From Candidatus Dojkabacteria bacterium (GTDB lineage: Bacteria; Patescibacteriota; Dojkabacteria; J137), in contig JAGQLF010000002.1 in the NCBI GenBank assembly GCA_020429545.1, positions 1 to 30,726 on the forward strand: a stretch of DNA of 30,726 nucleotides, in the 5' to 3' direction. Positions 22,782-29,510 of the stretch are shown piece after piece. The notes below the pieces were generated by a model, which saw nothing but the letters and a program-made list of their open reading frames with translations, had not been told where the DNA came from and did not search any database. Both the position numbers and the translations under genes were made by a program. Positions within the stretch are counted from its first letter, which is position 1. Each line of letters starts with the position of its first letter.

Positions 22782-23506
22782 TGAATCCCAAAGTTACTGT
22801 AATTATACCTACATACAACGAAGAATCTACTCTACCTAAACTTCTCAACTGTTTAAAAAATCAAACTTTTAAAAATTTTGAGGTAATAGTTGCAGATGCA
22901 AACTCAAAAGATAAAACTAGAGAAATTGCGGAAATGTTTGGTGCTAAAGTAGTTGAAGGAGGTACTCCAAGTGTTGGAAGAAATAACGGTGCGAAGATGG
23001 CAATCGGAGATACGCTTATTTTTATTGACGCTGATGTAACTTTTAATAATGATTTTTTACAAAATGCTCTTGAATCTTTTAAGAAAAGAAAGTTAGATTT
23101 TGCAACTCCTTATTACAATATTAATGCCGAGAAATTCTCTCATAGGTCTTTCTTAAGGTGGGGAAATGCATATAAAAAATTTATGCGTTACACTCGTTTT
23201 CCAGATGGAACTGGACAACTAGCAATTGTTGATAAAGCTAAATTTAATGAGATTGGTGGGTACCCAAACTATATTATTGGTGAAGACACAGAATTGTTTT
23301 GGAAAGCAGCACGAAATAAATACAGAGTTGGCACAATAAAAGAAAGATTTAATAGTTCTGTAAGAAGAATAGAAAAAGTTGGAATTTTCTGGCTTTTGTT
23401 AACTTTTAGCTTTATGGGTATATTTTTAATGATAGGAAAAGGGGGTGATAAAACCATACAATCCCTTGGTGTAAAGCTATATGGTGGTCTTGGAAAATCC
23501 AAATAG
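22781..23506 (+). CDS. family 2 glycosyltransferase
   Basis: 241 residues, GT-A fold. The opening VTVIIPTYNEESTLPKLL is the standard nucleotide-sugar-binding start. The metal-binding DxD is DAD (83-85) in LIFIDADVTF, and the acceptor-side acid pair is GEDTELFW (167-174). A short hydrophobic stretch near the C-terminus (about 204-221: WLLLTFSFMGIFLMIG) may hold it at the membrane. GT2 enzymes of this size transfer a sugar to a lipid carrier, polysaccharide or dolichol-like lipid; the donor cannot be named. It is translationally coupled to the membrane-bound receiver protein and its stop is one base from the stop of the opposing methyltransferase gene. Confidence 0.9.
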   Translation: MNPKVTVIIPTYNEESTLPKLLNCLKNQTFKNFEVIVADANSKDKTREIAEMFGAKVVEGGTPSVGRNNGAKMAIGDTLIFIDADVTFNNDFLQNALESFKKRKLDFATPYYNINAEKFSHRSFLRWGNAYKKFMRYTRFPDGTGQLAIVDKAKFNEIGGYPNYIIGEDTELFWKAARNKYRVGTIKERFNSSVRRIEKVGIFWLLLTFSFMGIFLMIGKGGDKTIQSLGVKLYGGLGKSK

Positions 23507-23507
23507 T

Positions 23508-24275
23508 TTATTTTTTCTTAGCAATTATAAAATGACTAATACCAAAGAAGTGAAGTGGTGTTTTTTCCAAGAAGTGAAATTTCCATTGAAGCAATTTTCC
23601 AAAAATTCCAAATCTCCTCACTGCTCCATCAAAGCCAGGGAATACGTGTTTATGATACGTAACATCCCAGATACTTTTATCAAAAAGGCTTTCTATTTCT
23701 CTATTTGAATAGTTCCTTACATGAGGAGCAAATTTTTTAAATATGAATTTTGGCATCCAAGGAAGAAAAGGTATGTTTCCCCAGTAATATTTTCCATTAA
23801 AAAAAATCCCATGTGTTTCAAAAGGCCAGCCGCGATTTGGTGTAAATACAATATAGTAACCTCCTGGTTTGAGTACTCTACTAACTTCCTCTACAGATTT
23901 TTTATCATCATTAACATGTTCTAATACTTCATTAGAAAAAACTATATCAAAAAAATTATCTTTAAAATCTAATTCTTCTGCGGGACATATTCTATAATTT
24001 TCAATTGGAACAAAGTCTGTTGAATTTGTAATTTGTAATTCGTAATTTACTTTTGATTCTGGATCAATATCAGACCCATAAACATTATTAGGACTTGTAA
24101 ATTTAGAAAACTGGTTCATCCAAACTCCTTCTCCGCAGCCTTGGTCTAAGATTTTTTTATCTTTTAGATCTACTTGTTTGACTATCAAATCTAACCTTCT
24201 CTGAAATCCTTTAGAGAAAGCTGCTCCTGGTTTTCCAAGATGTGCGAATTTTGTATCTGACTCCATTACTTTCAT
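23508..24275 (-). CDS. SAM-dependent class I methyltransferase
   Basis: 255 residues. The S-adenosylmethionine-binding start is ILDQGCGEG (42-50), followed by the acidic end of strand 2 in VYGSDIDPE (66-73), the ICPAEELDF segment (96-104), then FFDIVFSNEVLEHV (108-121) and VLKPGGYYIVFTPN (134-147), the Methyltransf_11 pattern. Between them, residues about 76-86 (VNYELQITNST) come from a heptamer repeat at 24022-24050 and look like a foreign loop on the enzyme surface. The substrate is not evident; its place beside a glycosyltransferase suggests small-molecule or glycan methylation. It converges with the glycosyltransferase gene and has no clear promoter. Confidence 0.85.
   Translation of the reverse strand: MKVMESDTKFAHLGKPGAAFSKGFQRRLDLIVKQVDLKDKKILDQGCGEGVWMNQFSKFTSPNNVYGSDIDPESKVNYELQITNSTDFVPIENYRICPAEELDFKDNFFDIVFSNEVLEHVNDDKKSVEEVSRVLKPGGYYIVFTPNRGWPFETHGIFFNGKYYWGNIPFLPWMPKFIFKKFAPHVRNYSNREIESLFDKSIWDVTYHKHVFPGFDGAVRRFGIFGKLLQWKFHFLEKTPLHFFGISHFIIAKKK
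24022..24050 (-). repeat. (AATTACR)3 heptamer tract inside the methyltransferase gene
   Basis: On the minus strand the units are AATTACG, AATTACA and AATTACA, followed by AATTC. It encodes N-Y-E-L-Q-I-T-N, the peptide produced by (AATTACG)n-type repeats in other AT-rich genomes. The reading frame is kept because three 7-nt units plus flanks total a multiple of three. A related tract lies at 4177-4202. Confidence 0.6.
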
Positions 24276-24347
24276 AATTCATTCTAACGTTATCGATAGT
24301 TTCAGTACAGCAGTTTATATATTTATTTGAACAGCTTTGAGGTTTGC

Positions 24348-24386
24348 GCTATGCGGTATACACACGCAGACCCCACAGCGCATAGC
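24348..24386. repeat. GC-rich inverted repeat between methyltransferase and ftsK
   Basis: GCTATGCG (24348-24355) pairs perfectly with CGCATAGC (24379-24386), and the flanks GAGGTTTGC and CAAACTC extend the stem imperfectly. The loop is about 23 nt. Its base composition differs from the AT-rich surroundings, as with the other hairpin blocks. There is no T-run, so an efficient intrinsic terminator is unlikely. A tRNA was considered and rejected. Confidence 0.5.
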
Positions 24387-24458
24387 CAAACTCTATATAT
24401 TTAGGTCTTACAGTTTTTTATACTACTTTTAAGATTCATATGCAGACAATCTAATAAT

Positions 24459-24487
24459 TTGAGCAAAACCTTATTATAGATTAGAAT
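24459..24487 (+). promoter_or_regulatory. promoter of ftsK
   Basis: TTGAGC at 24459-24464, a 17-nt spacer and TAGAAT (5/6) at 24482-24487; the predicted leader before ATG 24506 is about 12 nt. A second -10-like box, TATAAC (24495-24500), ends 5 nt before the ATG and fits the leaderless pattern, so there may be two starts. Confidence 0.55.
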
Positions 24488-24505
24488 GTATCAATATAAC
24501 TAAAT

Positions 24506-26722
24506 ATGGGAAGAAGAAAAAAAAATAAACTCACATACGACAGTAAGGAAACTCAGACCTTTACGGGATTAGTTTTAATAATACTGGGAGTATTTTTTGG
24601 TATTTCTGTATTTTCTGGTGCAGAAGATGGTGGAACAATTTTTGAACAGGCACGAGTAGTTTTCGGAAGTGCAACAATTTTTTTATCTCCATATTTAATT
24701 CTAGTTGGCCTTAGATTACTTGGCGTAAAAATGCCTTTCATGAGTGCATTGAGTTTAATGGCACAGGGTCTCTTAATTATTCTCCTTTCAGGATTAATGA
24801 CAGCATTTACAAACCAACCTTGGGAAGAAATAAAGCTTGATACAACAATAACTGAAGGAGGTAGGGTTGGATACTATATTATTGTAAATATATTTGGTGA
24901 TGGATTCCCAACACAAGCAGCAACTAAATTAATACTAATGTTACTGACTCTGCCTTTGGTTCCAGTTGCAGCTTCCTTTTCATTAAATAAAACGATTGAA
25001 ATACTGGGTAATTTCTTATCTTATATTCAGGAACTGGTACGAAAATTATTCTTTTATGAAGATGAGGAAGATCTAACTCTTGAAAAAGAAGAGGAAACAA
25101 TTAAAGCATCTAGATTTGGAGATTTTAATAATCTATTAAAAAATAAACAAGACGACAGCGATGATGGTCCAGAACCAATGCCTACCGGTATCCCAAAAAA
25201 GAAGATGATTAACAATGAAAACATAAATTATAAAGAAGGTGATTTAGGAGCAGATGGATTACAGCAAGAAAGTCTGCAATTTCCTAATTGGCAATTACCT
25301 CCATTAAGCCTATTATTTCCTTATAAAAAATCACAGGCTAAAGAAGCTTCAATAAAACAAAATGCAGATATTATTGAACAAATTTTAGCAAGTTTTGGAA
25401 TTGAAGCCTCTGTTGAAGACGCATATATTGGTCCATCTGTTGTTCAATATGCACTAAATATTCCACTAGGAATTAAAGTTTCTAAAGTTGCAACACTGGC
25501 AGAAAACATTGCTTTGGCTTTAGGAGTAGATTCAAAGGCAGTCAGAGTTGACACAATTCCAGAAACTACGTTTTTAGGAATTGAAGTTCCAAGAACAAAC
25601 AGAGATTTAGTTAGAATGAAAGAATTAATGGAATCTGAAAATATGCAGCATACAAGTGTTCAGCTTCCTGTACCTATTGGAAAAGATATAAATGGAGATG
25701 CCGTAATTGGTAATATCCAAAAAATGCCCCATCTTTTAATTGCAGGTGCAACAGGATCAGGAAAATCAATTTTAACTAATACCTTTATAACCTCATTAAT
25801 TATGAAACTTACACCTGATGAGGTTAAATTAATTCTAGTAGATCCTAAGCAAGTTGAACTGATGGATTACAACGGTATTCCCCACTTATTAACTCCTGTT
25901 ATTACAGATATGGACAAAGTTGTGAATGCGCTAAAATGGTTGGTTGGTGAGATGGAAACCAGGTATACAAGTATGGCAAAAGAGCAAGTAAGAAATATTG
26001 AAGCATATAATCAAAAGAAAGGATTTGCTGCAATGCCCTATATTGTAGTTGTGATTGATGAGATGGCAGATATGATGATGACCTCAAATCGAGTTGAATC
26101 AGAAAACGCTATTGTTCGATTAGCTCAAAAAGCAAGGGCAGTTGGAATTCATTTGATACTTGCAACACAAAGACCTTCTGTAAACGTTATTACAGGTATT
26201 ATTAAAGCAAATATTCCAGGAAGAATTGGTATGAGTGTAACTAGTTCAACTGATTCAAGAGTTATTTTAGACAGAATAGGTGCAGAAAGCTTAATGGGTG
26301 CTGGTGATTTATTATTCAAAGCACCAGATAAAACAAAGGCTGAAAGACTTCAAAGTGGATTTATTGAGCAAGAAGAAGTCATTAGAGTTGTAAGTTTTAT
26401 AAAAGATCAATCTCCTGAGGTTGAATATAAAACAGGAATTACAGAAAAACAGTTATCAGAAGAAGAGGCAAATGCAGAAGCACTAGGAGATATTTCAGGA
26501 GATGATTTGATTGAACAAGCAATTCATGTAGTTGTAAGAGCTGGAAAGGGATCTTCTTCATATCTACAAAGAAGACTAAATATTGGATTTAACAGAGCAG
26601 CAAGATTGCTTGAAGAGTTAGAAGAAGCTGGGGTTGTTGGTCCACCAAATGGTTCCAAACCTAGGGAAGTTTTAGTTTCTGATGCCGATTCTTTTATAGA
26701 TCAGTTAAGACAATCTTCTTAG
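24506..26722 (+). CDS. ftsK: DNA translocase FtsK/SpoIIIE
   Basis: 738 residues. A hexameric pump that clears and sorts chromosome termini at the division septum. About four N-terminal membrane helices (20-160), a short acidic linker (185-275), then the alpha/beta motor: Walker A GATGSGKS (414-421), LVDPKQVELMDYNGIPHL (444-461), Walker B IVVVIDEMADM (513-523) and LILATQRPSV. The gamma winged helix (about 660-738: LIEQAIHVVVRAGKGSSSYLQRRL, NRAARLLEELEEAGVVGP) recognises polar KOPS-type sequences. The linker is much shorter than in E. coli FtsK, as in most reduced genomes. Its start codon follows a likely leaderless promoter. Confidence 0.96.
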   Translation: MGRRKKNKLTYDSKETQTFTGLVLIILGVFFGISVFSGAEDGGTIFEQARVVFGSATIFLSPYLILVGLRLLGVKMPFMSALSLMAQGLLIILLSGLMTAFTNQPWEEIKLDTTITEGGRVGYYIIVNIFGDGFPTQAATKLILMLLTLPLVPVAASFSLNKTIEILGNFLSYIQELVRKLFFYEDEEDLTLEKEEETIKASRFGDFNNLLKNKQDDSDDGPEPMPTGIPKKKMINNENINYKEGDLGADGLQQESLQFPNWQLPPLSLLFPYKKSQAKEASIKQNADIIEQILASFGIEASVEDAYIGPSVVQYALNIPLGIKVSKVATLAENIALALGVDSKAVRVDTIPETTFLGIEVPRTNRDLVRMKELMESENMQHTSVQLPVPIGKDINGDAVIGNIQKMPHLLIAGATGSGKSILTNTFITSLIMKLTPDEVKLILVDPKQVELMDYNGIPHLLTPVITDMDKVVNALKWLVGEMETRYTSMAKEQVRNIEAYNQKKGFAAMPYIVVVIDEMADMMMTSNRVESENAIVRLAQKARAVGIHLILATQRPSVNVITGIIKANIPGRIGMSVTSSTDSRVILDRIGAESLMGAGDLLFKAPDKTKAERLQSGFIEQEEVIRVVSFIKDQSPEVEYKTGITEKQLSEEEANAEALGDISGDDLIEQAIHVVVRAGKGSSSYLQRRLNIGFNRAARLLEELEEAGVVGPPNGSKPREVLVSDADSFIDQLRQSS

Positions 26723-26734
26723 TTAAACAATTAA

Positions 26735-26763
26735 TTAACATCTAAACCGGTAACTGATAACAT
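26735..26763 (+). promoter_or_regulatory. promoter of the small membrane protein gene (leaderless)
   Basis: TTAACA (5/6) at 26735-26740, a 17-nt spacer and an extended -10, TGATAACAT, with TAACAT at 26758-26763. It ends 6 nt before ATG 26770, a placement like the other leaderless starts. Confidence 0.5.
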
Positions 26764-26769
26764 ATACTT

Positions 26770-27075
26770 ATGATACCTGCATTAATACTCTTATTAAGTT
26801 ATCTTGGCCTTATTTTCGTAGGATATAAGCAAACGGTTAAAGTTAAAAATGAACTTGAGAAACAGAATGCTACTTCACCAGAGACTGCAGTATTTTTAGA
26901 TAGACACAAACATATTATCTTAACTACTCTATTCTTTTTTACAGCGATTCATGAAGAAGAGGACGGAGCATTATGGTTAGAAACAAATCAATGGAAAAAT
27001 ATGATGATGTGGTTTATTTCAGTAATTACTGTTTCAATAATTACTTTCTTTTTCTTAATAATTTCTTATATCTAA
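26770..27075 (+). CDS. small two-helix membrane protein of unknown function
   Basis: 101 residues, not recognised. A hydrophobic helix (about 3-20), a soluble loop of about 55 residues with a charged stretch (FLDRHKHIILTT and IHEEEDGALWLETN), and a second helix (about 79-100). The Trp-Leu-Glu-Thr-Asn-Gln-Trp run precedes the second helix. It follows ftsK by 47 nt and could be partly co-transcribed with it, but has its own promoter. Its stop overlaps that of the opposing Ig-like gene (27072-27075), which supports both being real. No function is proposed. Confidence 0.6.
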   Translation: MIPALILLLSYLGLIFVGYKQTVKVKNELEKQNATSPETAVFLDRHKHIILTTLFFFTAIHEEEDGALWLETNQWKNMMMWFISVITVSIITFFFLIISYI

Positions 27076-27431
27076 TTCCCTTGCCTTTTTATAATAAGGC
27101 TTTTTGTAACTTCCTCACCTCCTTCATAACCTTTTAAAGTGTATTTATCTCCAATATTAGGGAAGACAACTTCGATACCTTCATTAGCCACTGGTCCAAC
27201 TCCTTGATCTATATAAACATTTGAAAGATTAGGAGCAGACCAATTTAGTGTAACTGATTGCCCTGGATATATCTGTTTAGGGTTGGCTTCAAATAAAATC
27301 TCGGTTGAAGCAGATGCCGATTCAAGCTCATTAAATTGAGATGAATTGTTTAAGTAAAGTACTGCTGCCGACAATCCTAAAATTGCTATTGATTCTATGA
27401 GAATATACGATTTTGTTTTAATTTTCTTCAT
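27072..27431 (-). CDS. membrane-anchored Ig-like domain protein
   Basis: 119 residues: N-terminal membrane helix (about 9-28), a short linker and one beta-sandwich domain (about 43-117). The segments NPKQIYPGQSVTLNWSAPNLSNVYI and GIEVVFPNIGDKYTLKGYEGG match a bacterial Ig-like fold with the G-x-S-x-T-L-x-W pattern and the closing T-Y-T-L-x-A-like strand. It should be displayed outside the cell. It is the last gene of the PilN-PilO cluster and starts 14 nt inside the cohesin-like gene. Such domains commonly build pseudopilus- or adhesin-like structures. The fold call is moderate and a role in the pilus is inferred from position only. Confidence 0.65.
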   Translation of the reverse strand: MKKIKTKSYILIESIAILGLSAAVLYLNNSSQFNELESASASTEILFEANPKQIYPGQSVTLNWSAPNLSNVYIDQGVGPVANEGIEVVFPNIGDKYTLKGYEGGEEVTKSLIIKRQGN

Positions 27432-27978
27432 TTATATTTATAGTGTCTCCATCTATAGATATTAGTGGTTGATCTTTAAGTGTTGCTGAAGACTCTTTTG
27501 ATATTTGTAAATAATGACCTTCTTCTTGTGTAGGAGCTAATTGCTTAACAATAACTTGAGCAAATATTTGCTTTGAATACCCTTTGAATCCGTTAGAAAA
27601 AACTCCGGACAAAAAAGCCTTTCCATTTTCAAAATCTATTTCTTCATCTTGATAAATATCAAACACTACTCCTTTTTTTATATCAACTATTTCAATTTTA
27701 CTTGGATCAAAATTTAAGACCATACGTGCACCCTCTACCCTACTATCTGTATTATCTGTCCATACATTAATTTCTGCAATGCCCTCTTCATTAAAACTAT
27801 ATTCTGTTTCGTCAAATATTAAATTGAATTTTGAAGCTTTTATTTTTTCGTTCTCTTTCTGCTCCTCAAAAAGTTCAATTGATTGGGTATTATTATAGGC
27901 AGTAATCCAGACTATACCTGTTGCTATACTTAATAAGAATAGAAGCACTATCTGAAATATTCTAAAGTAATTGTTCAT
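27418..27978 (-). CDS. membrane-anchored cohesin-like domain protein
   Basis: 186 residues with an N-terminal helix (about 6-27), a charged linker and a domain (about 50-170) that reads like the cohesin fold: FNLIFDETEYSFNEEGIAEINVWTDN, then VEGARMVLNFDPSKIEIVDIKKGVVF (the LxFDPxxLxxxxxxxG pattern of cohesins), then GKAFLSGVFSNGFKGYSKQIFAQVIVK. Cohesin domains bind dockerin modules or self-associate in surface structures. No dockerin was seen in this window. It is the fourth gene of the PilN-PilO run, 3 nt after a small membrane protein gene. Its role in pilus or surface assembly is inference. Confidence 0.65.
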   Translation of the reverse strand: MNNYFRIFQIVLLFLLSIATGIVWITAYNNTQSIELFEEQKENEKIKASKFNLIFDETEYSFNEEGIAEINVWTDNTDSRVEGARMVLNFDPSKIEIVDIKKGVVFDIYQDEEIDFENGKAFLSGVFSNGFKGYSKQIFAQVIVKQLAPTQEEGHYLQISKESSATLKDQPLISIDGDTININEEN

Positions 27979-27981
27979 AAG

Positions 27982-28194
27982 CTATAGATTAGAATCAATT
28001 ATAATTTCTTTTTCCGCTATATGATCTTCTACAAACTGTGGCATAAGTATATTCGAATCAAATGGCATTATATTTTCATCAAACTCATTATCTGCTCCAG
28101 ACAAACTCTGAGAAAAATTCCAAATCCCAGATGCAATTAATATTAAAAACCCTGCCACTACTAATGTTGTCCAAAATTGATTTATCTTTTTCAT
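27982..28194 (-). CDS. small single-pass membrane protein in the PilNO cluster
   Basis: 70 residues, not recognised. One membrane helix (about 10-28) preceded by a basic N-terminus, then an acidic tail (DNEFDENIMPFDSN) outside. It sits 7 nt after PilO and 3 nt before the cohesin-like gene. TATAAT at 28206-28201 ends 6 nt before its ATG, so it may start its own transcript inside the operon. Its location suggests a pilus-assembly partner; nothing in its sequence proves it. Confidence 0.6.
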   Translation of the reverse strand: MKKINQFWTTLVVAGFLILIASGIWNFSQSLSGADNEFDENIMPFDSNILMPQFVEDHIAEKEIIIDSNL

Positions 28195-28200
28195 TTTTAT

Positions 28201-28206
28201 ATTATA
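28201..28206 (-). promoter_or_regulatory. -10 box inside the pil cluster (possible leaderless start)
   Basis: On the minus strand TATAAT spans 28206-28201 and overlaps the PilO stop; ATG 28194 follows after 6 nt. A T/A-rich stretch can make such a box by chance, so this is weaker than the stand-alone cases. Confidence 0.35.
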
Positions 28207-28846
28207 ACGAAATTACCTCTGCCCAATAGTAATATTCTAAAGTTAGGTTGATTTCAAATTCCTTTTCTATACCTAAAGTTTCAATTTCATCGTCTGATTT
28301 TCTGTTAAAGCTTAAATTAATTATATTAAATACTTTTGAAGATTCTTCTATTTTTCTTACAAACTCTCGAAGAGATTTTTCTGTTCCATCAGCTCGTATT
28401 GTAACTTCTACGTCTTTTACTTTCTCCGTTACCCCCAATAAGCTTGTTGATTGTGTTGGGTATTCTTCAGGGAATGAAATTGCTGTTATATACACATCTC
28501 CACCCGCAAAATCATATAACTGCTCAATTGTTTCTCCTTGAATAATTTCCATCGGCATAACTGTATCAAAAACCCCAAGAACTTGACTCTTGTTTTCCTT
28601 TTCATCGACCATATCTTTTATTGCCGCTATTTTTTTGTTTGCTTCATCAATTGTTTTCTGTATCAACTGATTTTCTTTGTATTGAGAAATAACTGATCTC
28701 ATAGAAGGAATAATTCCAAAAATAATGAGAACTATTAGTAATAATATAGTTACCGCAGAAACAAAAATACTTTTATTCCTACTATTGTTCAACAACTCAT
28801 TTAGTTCTATTCTTCTTTTTGCTCTTATTGTACTTATTGCATTCAT
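28202..28846 (-). CDS. pilO: PilO-like type IV pilus assembly protein
   Basis: 214 residues: short basic cytoplasmic N-terminus, one membrane helix (about 26-47), a coiled-coil stretch (about 55-85: QYKENQLIQKTIDEANKKIAAIKD) and a ferredoxin-like domain (about 95-214) ending EFEINLTLEYYYWAEVISL. This is the PilO pattern. PilO pairs with PilN in the inner-membrane alignment complex that links the pilus motor to the envelope. It starts on the last base of the PilN stop (TAATG), so the two are translated together. The membrane-plus-coiled-coil plan and operon place support the call, but sequence similarity is weak, as is usual for PilO. Confidence 0.72.
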   Translation of the reverse strand: MNAISTIRAKRRIELNELLNNSRNKSIFVSAVTILLLIVLIIFGIIPSMRSVISQYKENQLIQKTIDEANKKIAAIKDMVDEKENKSQVLGVFDTVMPMEIIQGETIEQLYDFAGGDVYITAISFPEEYPTQSTSLLGVTEKVKDVEVTIRADGTEKSLREFVRKIEESSKVFNIINLSFNRKSDDEIETLGIEKEFEINLTLEYYYWAEVISL

Positions 28847-29421
28847 TAGATTGGTTCTCTTAATAATAGTTCTGGATCAATAATTCCTGTTAACGAATAC
28901 CTCCCTCTCTTATCTATTACATCTGTTTGTTCGAGAGTTAAGGTATTTATTGTTACACTGTTAAAACTATCAGATGCTTTCATTTTATTCTCTATACTTC
29001 TTAATCTATCTAAATCTTCATACCCTTCAATTGTAATTGTACCTGCTGAAGAAATATTAAGTGAAAACTGACTACTTGGACTATCGATATAACCAAGTAC
29101 TTCGTTATATATAGGAAAAATCATATTGGAGTTTTGCCAAATGTTTTGATAATCAATGACTCTAGCTTGAATTTGTCTAAATTCTTCTTCATGCTGTGAT
29201 TCTAAGTTTAATAGTTCTTGTTGTGTTTTATCAAATTCGTTTAATTTATTCTTTTCTATATTATCAACAACTACTTTTACAAAAAATATTAAAACCATTA
29301 TTATCTCGGTCGAAAGTAACACAATTCTAGCCTTACCTATAATCCAATCATATATCTTATCCCATGCTGATTTTGGTTCACTAATTGGTTTTAGCAGGTT
29401 AAAATATCTTTGTCTTTTCAT
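28846..29421 (-). CDS. pilN: PilN-like type IV pilus assembly protein
   Basis: 191 residues. A cytoplasmic N-terminus with RYFNLLKP (5-12), which parallels the NLLP segment by which PilN binds PilM; a membrane helix (about 33-52); a coiled coil (about 55-90: EFDKTQQELLNLESQHEEEFRQIQ) and a compact alpha/beta domain (about 115-190: ITIEGYEDLDRLRSIENKMKASDSFNSVTI), like the PilN/GspL ferredoxin domain. The matching PilM (an actin-like ATPase) is not in the window. It is the first gene of the cluster and no -10 was found with confidence; the nearest candidate is TAGACT at 29435-29430 on the minus strand. Confidence 0.72.
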   Translation of the reverse strand: MKRQRYFNLLKPISEPKSAWDKIYDWIIGKARIVLLSTEIIMVLIFFVKVVVDNIEKNKLNEFDKTQQELLNLESQHEEEFRQIQARVIDYQNIWQNSNMIFPIYNEVLGYIDSPSSQFSLNISSAGTITIEGYEDLDRLRSIENKMKASDSFNSVTINTLTLEQTDVIDKRGRYSLTGIIDPELLLREPI

Positions 29422-29475
29422 ATATTCTTAGTCTAATCAGGATTGAAACGTTTGTAAAGGAAATACAGGTTTAGC

Positions 29476-29504
29476 TTGTTACCTTTTGAATACAACTTTA
29501 TACT
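29476..29504 (+). promoter_or_regulatory. promoter of the ApbE-like gene (leaderless)
   Basis: TTGTTA at 29476-29481, a 17-nt spacer and TATACT at 29499-29504, ending 6 nt before ATG 29511. Correct spacing and both boxes make it one of the better cases. Confidence 0.6.
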
Positions 29505-29510
29505 ATTATT

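Noticed and set aside
24340..24392. GC-rich hairpin considered as a tRNA or small structured RNA gene
   Set aside because: The bases do not form a cloverleaf: there is no T-loop GTTCRA sequence and no matching 7-bp acceptor with the expected arm spacing. An imperfect inverted repeat explains the pairing.
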